Below are positions 40,299-49,171 of a DNA stretch of 64,000 bases, in pieces. Below the pieces are notes generated by a model. The model did not search any database, was not told the DNA's origin, and saw nothing but the letters and a program-made list of their open reading frames with translations. Where the stretch lies: positions 60,230 to 124,229 of the forward strand of contig CAJUOK010000005.1 of the NCBI GenBank assembly GCA_910588015.1, given 5' to 3'. Every line of letters starts with the position of its first letter. Position 1 is the first letter of the stretch. The stretch comes from an uncultured Christensenellaceae bacterium. Its GTDB lineage: Bacteria > Bacillota > Clostridia > Christensenellales > UBA3700. The position numbers and the translations under genes were made by a program.

Positions 40299-40364
40299 TA
40301 TAAAAGAATTTAATACGCGCTAAACGTTAAGATAATTCAACTTAAAAGATTAAGGAGACGGATT

Positions 40365-42884
40365 ATGAAAATTTCACTCAACGGTCAATGGTCGTTCAAT
40401 ATGTCCAACAACGACAAGATTTACAATGCAAAAGTTCCTGGCGATGTATTCTCCGATTTGGTTGCCAACGATGTTATACCCGACCCTCTTATAGGTCTGA
40501 ACGAAGACCTAGTTCAATGGGTGGGCAAAAACGACTGGGATTACTGCAGAACCTTCGAAATAACGCAAGACGCGCTTAAATACGATTTCGCGGAGCTCAA
40601 CTGCGAAATGCTCGACACTCTTGCGGACGTATATATAAACGGCAAAAAAATAGCAAGCGTAAAAAACATAAACAGACATTATGCCTGGAATATTAAAGAT
40701 TTGTTGAAAATAGGCGAAAACACAATCAAAATAAGTTTTCATTCGCCGCTTGCTTACATAGCGGCAAAACATCAAATTCACAAACTGCCCAACAGCACTT
40801 TAGGAGAAGCCGGCTCTTGCCATATAAGAAAAAGCCCGTATCATTTCGGTTGGGACTGGGGTCCGCATCTTCTCACCTGCGGAATATCTGGAGATTGTTA
40901 TATAGAATGTTACGACGTATGCAAAATAACGCGTCTAGACATCAAACAACATCATACGGAAAACAAAGTTGCTCTTGATATAAAAACCTATCTGTCCAAC
41001 GATAAATCGCTTAATACGGAATACGTAATATCTTATAAAGGGACTGAAATTTGCAGAAAAACAGGCGATAATTCCGCTACTCTCGAGGTTGAAAACCCGC
41101 AGATTTGGTGGTGCAACAATATGGGCGCTCAACCGCTTTACGACCTCGACGTAACGGTATACGACGGCGACAAACCAATTGCGACAAAATCGCAAAAAAT
41201 AGGGCTGCGCGTGATTACGCTCGACAACAATATCGACGAAATAGGTCGCAATTTCTGTTTTTATATCAACGGACGCAAGATATTCGCAAGAGGCGCAAAC
41301 TGGATTCCTGCAGACAGCTTTATAAACAACGTTAGCGACGAGAAACTGTACGACCTGCTCTATAAAGCAAAAGCGTGCAATATGAATATGATAAGAGTCT
41401 GGGGAGGCGGATATTACGAAAGCGACAGATTCTATAATATGTGCGACGAATTGGGACTTTTGGTATGGCAAGATTTCAATTTCGCTTGCTCCCCTTATCC
41501 TTTTGACGACAGCGAATTCCTTGACGAAGTGCTCGCCGAAGTCGAAGACAACGTATTGAGACTCAAAAACCACGCTTGTCTTTGCCTGTGGGCGGGAAAT
41601 AACGAAATCGAATCTATGTCTATGGCGTGGCTCAACAGGCAAAAGGTAATCAAAGATTGCGGCAACTTCTTCTATAAAATTCTGCCAGAGCATCTTGCTC
41701 CCCTCGACGACAATACTCCTTATTGGGCGTGCACTCCCTCGAGCGGCGAATATATGAAAAATATCAACAGCTGCGACAAAGGAGACACGCATTTGTGGCA
41801 CGTTTGGCACGGACTGCGAAAGCTCGAATATTATAAAGGTATGCCTACGAGATTTTGCAGCGAATTCGGAATAGAATCCCTGCCCTCTCTCAACGCTATC
41901 GAAAAGTTCAGCGACGGACACGAATATACAAGCGTGCACTGTCAGCTAGCAAAAGCTCATCAAAAATGTATCGGAGGCAACGGCAAAATCAAATATTATA
42001 TGCTATCTAAATTTTGGTCGCCCAAAGTATTCGAAGACACCGTTTATCTCTCGCAACTCACACAGGCTCTGTGCGTTAAAAATGCAACGGAGGGTTGGAG
42101 AATCAATCCGAGATGTCACGGTGCGCTTTATTGGCAATATAACGACTGTTGGGGAGTAAATTCTTGGTCGGGTATGGATTATTACGGCAATATGAAAGCT
42201 CTGCAATACTGCGCAAAAAGATTTAATCAAAACAACATATTGGTTTTCCAAAGACAGGACGACGTTATGAATATACTCTTCGTAAACGATTGCGCAACTA
42301 CTGTTAAAACCAAAATCAAATGCGGAGTCAAAACCTATGGCGGCGAAACGCTCAACGAATTGACGAATACAGTGGAACTTGATGCAGACCACGTCGGAAA
42401 AGTAGCAAAAATAGACCTCAAAAACGTATTGAAAAAACGCAAAGAAAAAACTTGTTACGTCTATGCCGTCGCATACGATATGAACAATAATATCATATGC
42501 GAAGAAACTCTGCCGCTTACCGACGAAAATAAAGTCAAGCTGCCAAAAACGCAATTGACCTACAACCTGTCTATATCGGGAAATAAAGTAAAAATGGATA
42601 TAACTTCAAGCGACTATGCGCGCTTTGTCGAGATTAGACTAAAAGGATATTCTTCTATGCTCTCCGACAACTATTTCGACTTGTTGCCAAATCAAACCAA
42701 AAGCGTGTATTTCGACTTGCCGGAAAACGAAACTTTGGAAAGCATTAAAGAAAAAATCACTTTGCGTTCGCTGTGCGACATCGAAAAGAAACACTCTAGA
42801 CTGCGCGACAAACTTGATAAAGGCGCAATATTCTGGAATCCCGTCAACCTTGCAAATTATATCGCAAGAACTTTTGACAAATAG
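40365..42884 (+). CDS. Family 2 beta-mannosidase
   Basis: 839 residues, normal for GH2 mannosidases. N-terminal sugar-binding domain (LNGQWSFN, AKVPGDVFSDLVANDVIPDP, WDYCRTFEI), immunoglobulin-like middle domain, then the barrel: GANWIPADSF, MIRVWGGGYYESDRFYNMCDELGLLVWQDF, the acid/base Glu in CLWAGNNEIE, and the nucleophile in RFCSEFGIESLPS. It hydrolyses terminal beta-D-mannose from manno-oligosaccharides or N-glycan cores. No signal peptide, so cytoplasmic. Ribosome site AAGGAGACGG. Own promoter and terminator. Confidence 0.95.
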   Translation: MKISLNGQWSFNMSNNDKIYNAKVPGDVFSDLVANDVIPDPLIGLNEDLVQWVGKNDWDYCRTFEITQDALKYDFAELNCEMLDTLADVYINGKKIASVKNINRHYAWNIKDLLKIGENTIKISFHSPLAYIAAKHQIHKLPNSTLGEAGSCHIRKSPYHFGWDWGPHLLTCGISGDCYIECYDVCKITRLDIKQHHTENKVALDIKTYLSNDKSLNTEYVISYKGTEICRKTGDNSATLEVENPQIWWCNNMGAQPLYDLDVTVYDGDKPIATKSQKIGLRVITLDNNIDEIGRNFCFYINGRKIFARGANWIPADSFINNVSDEKLYDLLYKAKACNMNMIRVWGGGYYESDRFYNMCDELGLLVWQDFNFACSPYPFDDSEFLDEVLAEVEDNVLRLKNHACLCLWAGNNEIESMSMAWLNRQKVIKDCGNFFYKILPEHLAPLDDNTPYWACTPSSGEYMKNINSCDKGDTHLWHVWHGLRKLEYYKGMPTRFCSEFGIESLPSLNAIEKFSDGHEYTSVHCQLAKAHQKCIGGNGKIKYYMLSKFWSPKVFEDTVYLSQLTQALCVKNATEGWRINPRCHGALYWQYNDCWGVNSWSGMDYYGNMKALQYCAKRFNQNNILVFQRQDDVMNILFVNDCATTVKTKIKCGVKTYGGETLNELTNTVELDADHVGKVAKIDLKNVLKKRKEKTCYVYAVAYDMNNNIICEETLPLTDENKVKLPKTQLTYNLSISGNKVKMDITSSDYARFVEIRLKGYSSMLSDNYFDLLPNQTKSVYFDLPENETLESIKEKITLRSLCDIEKKHSRLRDKLDKGAIFWNPVNLANYIARTFDK

Positions 42885-42902
42885 TCTTTGTAAATGCCAA
42901 TC

Positions 42903-42936
42903 AAAAGCGGACCTGATAAAAAAGGTTCGCTTTTTT
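42903..42936 (+). terminator. Terminator of the beta-mannosidase gene
   Basis: 11-bp stem with one G-U pair (42903-42913 with 42924-42934), ten-base A-rich loop, six T. Confidence 0.88.
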
Positions 42937-43001
42937 AATTTTAATTAAACTTATGTTTTTATTATCCGTATATTTTCATTAAACATTGCAATAATCAAAG
43001 T

Positions 43002-44477
43002 ATGCTAAATTACCAAGAAGAATTTGATAAAATAACCGCAGAGTTCGGCGGAACTTGCGACTTGCGAAAAATAGAGCTGAATATATGCGGAAAACAAGCT
43101 TGTTTTTTCTATATAGACGGCTATATCGACACTTTGCTTTTTGAAGACAACATTCTCTCTCCTCTCAAAAACTTGCAGGGAGATATGCAAGTGTCTATGG
43201 ACCTGCTAAATAAAAATACGCAGATGACCACTCCGATAGAAGAACTCACCGACACTGCAAAAGCAATTGAAAATATTTCCTGCGGAGAAATAATATTGCT
43301 TGCCGAGAGCGCGCAATGCTTTTTTAAATACAGCGAAAAAAAGTATCAATTACGCGCCGTCGCAGAGCCTCCCGTTTCTACTGTTTTGAGAGGACCGCGC
43401 GAAGGCTTTATCGAAGATTTGAAGACAAATATGTTTTTGATTCGCCGCAGATTGGCGTCTCCCAAACTTACTTTTGAATTAATGAGCGTCGGTAAATATA
43501 CACAAACCAAAGTGGCAATTGCCTTTATTGACGGTGTCGCCGACCAAAATATAGTAGACCGAATCAAAACTCAAGTCAAAAACATAAATATAGACGGCGT
43601 AATCGAATCGTCGTATATTGCAAGATATCTCGAAGAAAACAAGTTTTCGCTATTTTCGCACGTCGGAGCGAGCGAAAAGCCAGATACTGTAACGGGCAAG
43701 CTTCTCGAAGGAAGAGTCGCTATTTTAGTAGACGGTTCTCCGTCGGTACTTACGCTTCCTTTCCTTATGTACGAAAACTTCCAAATGAGCGAAGATTATT
43801 ATATTAAAAGCTATCGCGCTTCGATGGTGAGAATAATCAGACTTTTTGCCGTTATTTTCTCTATATTAATGCCGGGCATTTATGTAGCTCTGCAAGAACA
43901 TCAATATCAGCTTTTTCCTATAAAATATCTTGTGTCGGTGTTGGGCAAGATATCCAATATCCCACTCTCGCCCACTCTTGAAATGCTGCTCGTGCTTGTG
44001 ATATTTGAAATTCTCAACGAGACTTCTATCCGTATGCCGAGATACGTCAGTATGGCTTTGTCCGTGGTGGGCGCAATCATACTCGGCGAAGCAGCCGTTA
44101 CAGCTGGACTGTTTTCTATATCTGCCGTCATAATCGTGGCTATATCGACAGTGGGACTATATTGCGTGCCCGACGAAATAAATTCGTCAAACATACTGCG
44201 TTTCGGTTTTGTAGCCGTCGGCGGAGTGTTGGGCGTCGCGGGCATTTTGCTTGGAATTGCGGGACTGATAGCGTATATGTGTTCTATCAATAGCTACGGC
44301 GTGTCGTATATGTCGCCTTTTGCTCCCTCGATTGTACACGATTGGCAAGACGGACCTCTCAAAGCTCAATTGCAGGAATTCGGAGAACGTCCCTATTCCA
44401 TTCCTACAAGTAACCGTACGCGTCAACGTACCCAAATTGCCGATAACAAAGAAAATAATGAACAAAACGATAGGTGA
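43002..44477 (+). CDS. gerA: Spore germination receptor subunit A (GerA family)
   Basis: 491 residues. N-terminal hydrophilic domain (about 1-270) with LRGPREGFIEDLKTNMFLIRRRLASPKL, EGRVAILVDGSPSVLTLPFLMYENFQ near 235, then four to five membrane helices (IIRLFAVIFSILMPGIYVAL, LLVLVIFEILNETSIRMP). These are GerA-family signatures. With GerB and GerC it forms the nutrient receptor in the spore inner membrane. There is no ribosome site in front of the ATG at 43002. Start of a three-gene operon; the gene ends 3 bases before gerB. Confidence 0.95.
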   Translation: MLNYQEEFDKITAEFGGTCDLRKIELNICGKQACFFYIDGYIDTLLFEDNILSPLKNLQGDMQVSMDLLNKNTQMTTPIEELTDTAKAIENISCGEIILLAESAQCFFKYSEKKYQLRAVAEPPVSTVLRGPREGFIEDLKTNMFLIRRRLASPKLTFELMSVGKYTQTKVAIAFIDGVADQNIVDRIKTQVKNINIDGVIESSYIARYLEENKFSLFSHVGASEKPDTVTGKLLEGRVAILVDGSPSVLTLPFLMYENFQMSEDYYIKSYRASMVRIIRLFAVIFSILMPGIYVALQEHQYQLFPIKYLVSVLGKISNIPLSPTLEMLLVLVIFEILNETSIRMPRYVSMALSVVGAIILGEAAVTAGLFSISAVIIVAISTVGLYCVPDEINSSNILRFGFVAVGGVLGVAGILLGIAGLIAYMCSINSYGVSYMSPFAPSIVHDWQDGPLKAQLQEFGERPYSIPTSNRTRQRTQIADNKENNEQNDR

Positions 44478-44480
44478 ACT

Positions 44481-45626
44481 ATGCAGGAAAATCAAAATAA
44501 CAAAATCTATGAAGAACAATTTTTACTGCTGGCATTTATATCAGTAGTCACCTTTAAAATCGTTATGCTGCCGCAATATTTCATAAAAACCGCTTCAAAT
44601 AACAGCTATATGATAATGGCTTATTTGATAGCTGTGGAAATTATGATGCTTGCCATAGTATACGGAATAGTCAAAAACGGCTCTTTGCTTGAACAAAATA
44701 TTCCTAAATGGCTCAAAGGTATATTCGCCTTGCTTGTCTTCTCCTCTTCCGTAATAAAAGCAACTGTGTTGGGAAGCGAAGGAGTAGCTTATATTGCCAC
44801 ATCCCTTTACGACAACGTAAGTTGGACCTTCGTCACGTTGGCATTATTGCTTACCTGCGTATATTTGGCTCAAAAAGGCGGAAAAGTCATTGCTAGGTCC
44901 GCTCAACTATTCTTTTGGATAATTGCTTTCGCTATGTTATTTTATCTTATATTTTCCAATTTGAATCTTGAGTTATTAAATCTTATGCCTTTCAAGATAT
45001 CAGGCGATTTGGCTGTTGCAGGAGATAAATATTTGATATGGTTCGGCGATTTTACTCCGTTGCTTTTCGTAAGCGTCACGCCTTCGAGAAACCGCGGGAA
45101 AAAACGATTAGGCTTTTGGACGGCGGCGGCAGTTGTAGGCACACTTGTCTGCACTGTGGGATTGATGGTTATTTTTATAAGCACCTTCGGAGACGCCGGT
45201 CAAGTAATAGGCAACGCCTTTTTGAATGTCTCTTCGCTAAATAGAATTTCTTTTATGATAGGCTCTGCAGACTTGCCGACTGTTTTGAGTTGGCTCGTTA
45301 TGTGCGTTATTAAATTCTCGCTGCTTTTATTTGCTATGACAGAATGCGCTAAATTCTTTTTCGGGAAAAAAGCCTGGGTTTCGGTAATATGCGGCGTAAT
45401 AATATATTTTATTATCTGCTACGGTATAGGAAATCTCAAAACAAATTACGATTTGGCGACCAGTTGGTTGAGGTATTTTGCATTCTTTGCGGAATTCATT
45501 GTTACTATAGCCGCGTATATAGCGATGAGAATATGCGAAAAGAAGAATCAAAACAACCAGCCGTCGGAATGTAATAACGCAGACAATTGCCCTGCTCAAA
45601 CCGACCAATTGCAAGGAGAGATATGA
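44481..45626 (+). CDS. gerB: Spore germination receptor subunit B (GerB family permease)
   Basis: 381-residue polytopic protein of the amino-acid/polyamine/organocation superfamily used as the ligand-sensing germination subunit. About ten helices: FLLLAFISVVTFKIVMLPQYFI at the N terminus and ATSLYDNVSWTFVTLALLL in the middle, ending with a Gln/Asn-rich cytoplasmic tail. GATAGGTGA precedes the ATG. Its stop overlaps the gerC start by ATGA, so the receptor subunits are translated together. Confidence 0.93.
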   Translation: MQENQNNKIYEEQFLLLAFISVVTFKIVMLPQYFIKTASNNSYMIMAYLIAVEIMMLAIVYGIVKNGSLLEQNIPKWLKGIFALLVFSSSVIKATVLGSEGVAYIATSLYDNVSWTFVTLALLLTCVYLAQKGGKVIARSAQLFFWIIAFAMLFYLIFSNLNLELLNLMPFKISGDLAVAGDKYLIWFGDFTPLLFVSVTPSRNRGKKRLGFWTAAAVVGTLVCTVGLMVIFISTFGDAGQVIGNAFLNVSSLNRISFMIGSADLPTVLSWLVMCVIKFSLLLFAMTECAKFFFGKKAWVSVICGVIIYFIICYGIGNLKTNYDLATSWLRYFAFFAEFIVTIAAYIAMRICEKKNQNNQPSECNNADNCPAQTDQLQGEI

Positions 45627-46678
45627 AAAAACATAGTTTCGTCAGTAAAAAATGGCTTGTAATAACGTTGATACTCATTGTACTCGTAACTTTTTCCGTT
45701 CTCGAAGAACAAAAAAACGTCAGCACTCGGTCTATTGTGTTGGCTATGTCGCTAGATTGGAAAAACGACGAATACGAACTTGGAATACAACTGCTTAAAA
45801 CAGACTCGCAGGACAAACAGGAATTTATCACATATATGAGCACGGGCAAACATTTGACGGATATACTCGAAAATCTTACGCACGACACCGGCGGCGCAAT
45901 TTCGCTTTGTCACACTACCGTCCTTATACTCGGCAATGATTTGCTTACTAAAGACGGAGAAAAGGCAATGAGATTTTTTGTCCAAAATGAAGAACTCTGC
46001 AATAATACTATGATAGTGGCAAGCAAGGGCTCTCCGTTGGAAGCAATGTCGGCAAAGCTGTCAAACGGACAAGGCGGCGGTTATTATTTGGGCGGAGTGC
46101 TTCGTAATATGACAAAAGACCTCGGTATAATTCCTATGACTATCAAAGATTATATCAAAAACAGATATCGCATAGGCGGCTGCGTCTATCTGCCCTGCGT
46201 CAGCGTGGAAAAAACAGGAGAAACCACTTATCTCAGCCTCAAAGAAAGCATAGTTACAGATTGCTGCAAATCGGTAATACTTTCGGAAACTGCAACAAAA
46301 GGATTGAGTTTGGTGCTTAACAAACTCAAAAGCGGCGAACTGTCTTATCAATACGATAATAAAATGGGTGAAGTAGATATTGTCAAGACTAGCTCGGATA
46401 TCAAAGTCGAACAGGATAAAGCAAAGCTAAAAATTAAAGCAAAGCTTAACGATAAAGCTTACATCCCCGATAATATCGACGAAAAAAGAAGCGTCGAAGT
46501 TCTTACCGAAAATATAACGAAATATGTGGAAGAATGTTTTTCGATTTGCCGCCAAGAAGGGTTGGACGTCTTTTTCCTAGGTCAACGGGCGTACGCTCAA
46601 GGCAAAGATTATTATGAACAAAGCGATTTTTTGGATAAAATCAAATTGGAAATACAAGTGGATATATCTATGAAATAA
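45623..46678 (+). CDS. gerC: Spore germination receptor subunit C (GerC family), without lipobox
   Basis: 351 residues. After a basic start and one helix (WLVITLILIVLVTFSV) the family domains follow: STRSIVLAMSLDWKND, the GGAISLCHTTVLILGNDLL block, GYYLGGVLRNM, and the C-terminal CFSICRQEGLDVFFLGQRAY. GerC proteins are usually lipoproteins, but there is no Cys after the hydrophobic segment here (first Cys is about residue 95), so it would be held by its uncleaved helix. The ATG at 45623 follows AAGGAGAGAT; longer readings overlap gerB. A terminator follows at once. Confidence 0.9.
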   Translation: MKKHSFVSKKWLVITLILIVLVTFSVLEEQKNVSTRSIVLAMSLDWKNDEYELGIQLLKTDSQDKQEFITYMSTGKHLTDILENLTHDTGGAISLCHTTVLILGNDLLTKDGEKAMRFFVQNEELCNNTMIVASKGSPLEAMSAKLSNGQGGGYYLGGVLRNMTKDLGIIPMTIKDYIKNRYRIGGCVYLPCVSVEKTGETTYLSLKESIVTDCCKSVILSETATKGLSLVLNKLKSGELSYQYDNKMGEVDIVKTSSDIKVEQDKAKLKIKAKLNDKAYIPDNIDEKRSVEVLTENITKYVEECFSICRQEGLDVFFLGQRAYAQGKDYYEQSDFLDKIKLEIQVDISMK

Positions 46679-46680
46679 AA

Positions 46681-46720
46681 AAATAATCGGATTGTCAAAC
46701 GAGCAATCCGATTTATTTTT
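46681..46720 (+). terminator. Terminator of the gerABC operon
   Basis: A 10-14 base stem (AATCGGATTG and complement; one bulge below) with a nine-base loop between 46681 and 46718, then T-rich sequence. Confidence 0.85.
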
Positions 46721-46748
46721 AAATTTGAGTCTTTGAGAGGCGTCAGCG

Positions 46749-47747
46749 TCATATTGCCCCGTCATTTCCGCGCACAGTTTGCATAAGATATTTTTTTGCT
46801 TCGATATACATATTCTTGGATTCTGATGTTTTATAAAACAAATGAAAACAGTGCAATCCCGGAAAAGTGCCGCAATAGGTCACGTATTGTTTGCCCAATT
46901 CGTCAAGTTTTTTAAGCAAAGCCAAGTGATGTCTGCCTACGAAAATATCGTTTTTACCGTAAGAAATAAACACGTTTTGCGGAAAATCAGCGTCTATCCA
47001 CGGTATTGTATACAGCATATCTTTGTATTCATATTCGTCTATAAAACTCAATTCTTTGCCTGTCATATCCTTTATGATATCGGTCGCCATAGGATTTTTG
47101 AATAAATCGTCAAAATCAAAAGCTCCGCAATTCAGAAGAGCGCCTTTAATTTTGAATCTTACCGGTTTTACTCCCAGCCTCGCAAGAAATTGTTTGTTGT
47201 GCAAAACCGCGCTAACTTGACAGGCTATCTGTCCGCCTGCCGAATCCCCCATTATGAAAACGTTGTCAAGGTCGAGTTTGTATTCTTCGGCATTGTGTTC
47301 CAACCAACGCAACGCCAAGAAAATATGTCTCAAAGATTGGTGAAATCTATATTTTGGACTCAATCCGTAATTGAGATTTATCACGCAAGTGCCCATATCG
47401 GCAAAAATTCTGCCCTGCGCAACTCTCCAACGCTTGTCGCCCGTCACCCAACCGCCGCCGTGCACGTTGATAATAACGGGCAATTTGGCGTCAACCACAA
47501 GCTCGGGCTTAAATAGGTCAAGCATACATACGTCCGCTTCCGCAGGACAATATATTACGTCCGTTACCTCGTGTATTTTATTGCTGCTTTTATAATTATT
47601 GGTAACAAAGCTCTTGACGCTGTCGTCTATGTCAAACACGATTTTGGCAAGCTTTGACGTGCTGATTTTGATTTTTCTTGCCTTTTGTCTTTTATCTCGG
47701 TTTTCTTTTCGAACGTCTTTGTTATGCAATCTCTCTTCTTTAGACAT
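46749..47747 (-). CDS. Alpha/beta hydrolase of the hormone-sensitive-lipase type
   Basis: 332 residues. After a 50-residue basic N terminus (KEERLHNKDVRKENRDKRQ) the hydrolase core shows INVHGGGWVTGDK (oxyanion HGGG), INLNYGLSPKY, MGDSAGGQIACQVS with the nucleophile Ser, and the catalytic His in PGLHCFHLFY. This group includes carboxylesterases and acetyl-xylan-type esterases acting on small esters. The unusual basic N terminus is not a signal peptide. It follows nagA by 15 bases in one transcript, so deacylation of sugars is conceivable but unproven. Confidence 0.9.
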   Translation of the reverse strand: MSKEERLHNKDVRKENRDKRQKARKIKISTSKLAKIVFDIDDSVKSFVTNNYKSSNKIHEVTDVIYCPAEADVCMLDLFKPELVVDAKLPVIINVHGGGWVTGDKRWRVAQGRIFADMGTCVINLNYGLSPKYRFHQSLRHIFLALRWLEHNAEEYKLDLDNVFIMGDSAGGQIACQVSAVLHNKQFLARLGVKPVRFKIKGALLNCGAFDFDDLFKNPMATDIIKDMTGKELSFIDEYEYKDMLYTIPWIDADFPQNVFISYGKNDIFVGRHHLALLKKLDELGKQYVTYCGTFPGLHCFHLFYKTSESKNMYIEAKKYLMQTVRGNDGAI

Positions 47748-47762
47748 ATCTTCCTCAAAAAT

Positions 47763-48929
47763 TTAATTGATATTTTTTAACGAATCTCTGTCTATAAGAA
47801 TTCCGTCAAGCAAGGTTGCGCTTATCGTAAGGTCGTCGTTGAGTATGTTGATATCTCCTCTTTTCCCTACCGCAATATCTCCGATATCCTCTCTGTTTAA
47901 AAGCTTTGCCGGAGTCTTCGTACACATATCGATGCAATCTTCGAGAGGTATGCCTAAATTATACAAATTCGCCACCATCTTTGCAACGGGAGTGACCGAA
48001 CCTGCATAGGTATTTAAATCTGGTAATACCGCAACTCCGTCGTCTATCCTTATTTTCTGCGCGCTTTCGCCGCTGCCAAGATAATAATCGCCTTCGGGCA
48101 TTCCCGAAACGCTCAATGAATCGGATACGAGACATATTCCGTCGGCTCCCTTAAGCTTATATATCATTTTGAACAACTCATTGGGAACGTGTCTGTCGTC
48201 GGCAATAACCTCGTCCACTATTCTTTCGTCGACTAGACCTACTTCCGTAAGACCTAAATGTTTTTTAGGATTATCCCGTCTTGAAGGACGGGAAGTACAG
48301 TTGTACATATGAGTTACGCTGTTTGCCCCGTTTTCCACACAGGCATAAATTTCATCGTCGATACTGTCGTCGTGTCCCATAGAAACCTGTATGCCTTTGG
48401 CAACGGCTTTTTTACAAAATTCAGCCGCTCCGTCGAGATTAGGCGCCAAAGTCACTCTTTTTACTATATCGGCATTGTCCCATACGAACGTCGAATCTTT
48501 TGTCGGCGATATCAAAAACTGCGGCGGATGCGCGCCTGCGCTTTTTTGCGCAAGATACGGTCCTTCCAAATGAACGCCCAATATTCTTGAATATTTGTTG
48601 TGATATTTTCTTATATTTTCCAAAGATTTATTTATATCTTCTATACTTGCAGTCATTGTCGTCGGCGCAAAAGAAGTTGTGCCCGTATACAAATGATATC
48701 TGCAAATCGTATCGATAGCGTCAAAGCTCGGTTCCATACAATCTTTTCCCCAACCGCCGTGCGTATGAACGTCTATATATCCTGCTGCGCAAATTTTGCC
48801 TTTAGCATCAAAAATTATACCCTCTTTTTTTTCTCCGATATCGGTAATGATACCGTCTTTTATTATCACGTTTGCATTTTGGAATTTGCCTTGAGTATAT
48901 ACTTTTGCATTTGTTACGGTAAGTATCAT
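47763..48929 (-). CDS. nagA: N-acetylglucosamine-6-phosphate deacetylase
   Basis: 388 residues of the amidohydrolase superfamily. DVHTHGGWGKDCMEPSFDAID carries the first metal region, GVHLEGPYLAQKSAGAHPPQ the Glu ligand, VSMGHDDSI and VTHMYNCTSRPSRR the histidines, and CLVSDSLSVSGMPEGDYYLG the catalytic Asp. It removes acetate from GlcNAc-6-P for entry into glycolysis or wall synthesis. GAGAGG precedes the ATG. A perfect promoter is upstream. It is the logical partner of the GH20 hexosaminidase in this window. Confidence 0.95.
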   Translation of the reverse strand: MILTVTNAKVYTQGKFQNANVIIKDGIITDIGEKKEGIIFDAKGKICAAGYIDVHTHGGWGKDCMEPSFDAIDTICRYHLYTGTTSFAPTTMTASIEDINKSLENIRKYHNKYSRILGVHLEGPYLAQKSAGAHPPQFLISPTKDSTFVWDNADIVKRVTLAPNLDGAAEFCKKAVAKGIQVSMGHDDSIDDEIYACVENGANSVTHMYNCTSRPSRRDNPKKHLGLTEVGLVDERIVDEVIADDRHVPNELFKMIYKLKGADGICLVSDSLSVSGMPEGDYYLGSGESAQKIRIDDGVAVLPDLNTYAGSVTPVAKMVANLYNLGIPLEDCIDMCTKTPAKLLNREDIGDIAVGKRGDINILNDDLTISATLLDGILIDRDSLKNIN

Positions 48930-48967
48930 TTCGAGCCTCTCTTTTTTGTAAAATTATCTATAGCTAA

Positions 48968-48996
48968 ATTATATTGCTTTTTATTATGTATGTCAA
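48968..48996 (-). promoter_or_regulatory. Consensus promoter of nagA
   Basis: Minus strand: perfect TTGACA (48991-48996), 17 bases, perfect TATAAT (48968-48973). Confidence 0.88.
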
Positions 48997-49112
48997 TATT
49001 TTGGCAAATTATTAGTTTTGGATATTCAAAGCCTTATTATATAGCAAATATTAACTTTTCGTGATAACGTCTGAATTTTACATACAATATTTCACAAAAA
49101 TTAAAATCTCTC

Positions 49113-49141
49113 TTTACAAAACGGAATTAATATATTATAAT
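49113..49141 (+). promoter_or_regulatory. Promoter of the 498-residue lipoprotein gene
   Basis: TTTACA (49113-49118), 17-base spacer, perfect TATAAT (49136-49141), 30 bases before the ATG. Confidence 0.75.
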
Positions 49142-49171
49142 TAATTAGTAAAAAAAATAAAGAGGTGAATT

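Noticed and set aside
40935..41939. 334-codon minus-strand open frame inside the beta-mannosidase gene
   Set aside because: Antisense shadow; the plus-strand GH2 frame has all catalytic motifs and a ribosome site.
42968..42995. Sigma-G-like promoter in front of gerA (GTATA, 16 bases, CAATAAT)
   Set aside because: The -10 match is poor and the box ends only six bases before the start codon; it would require a leaderless message.
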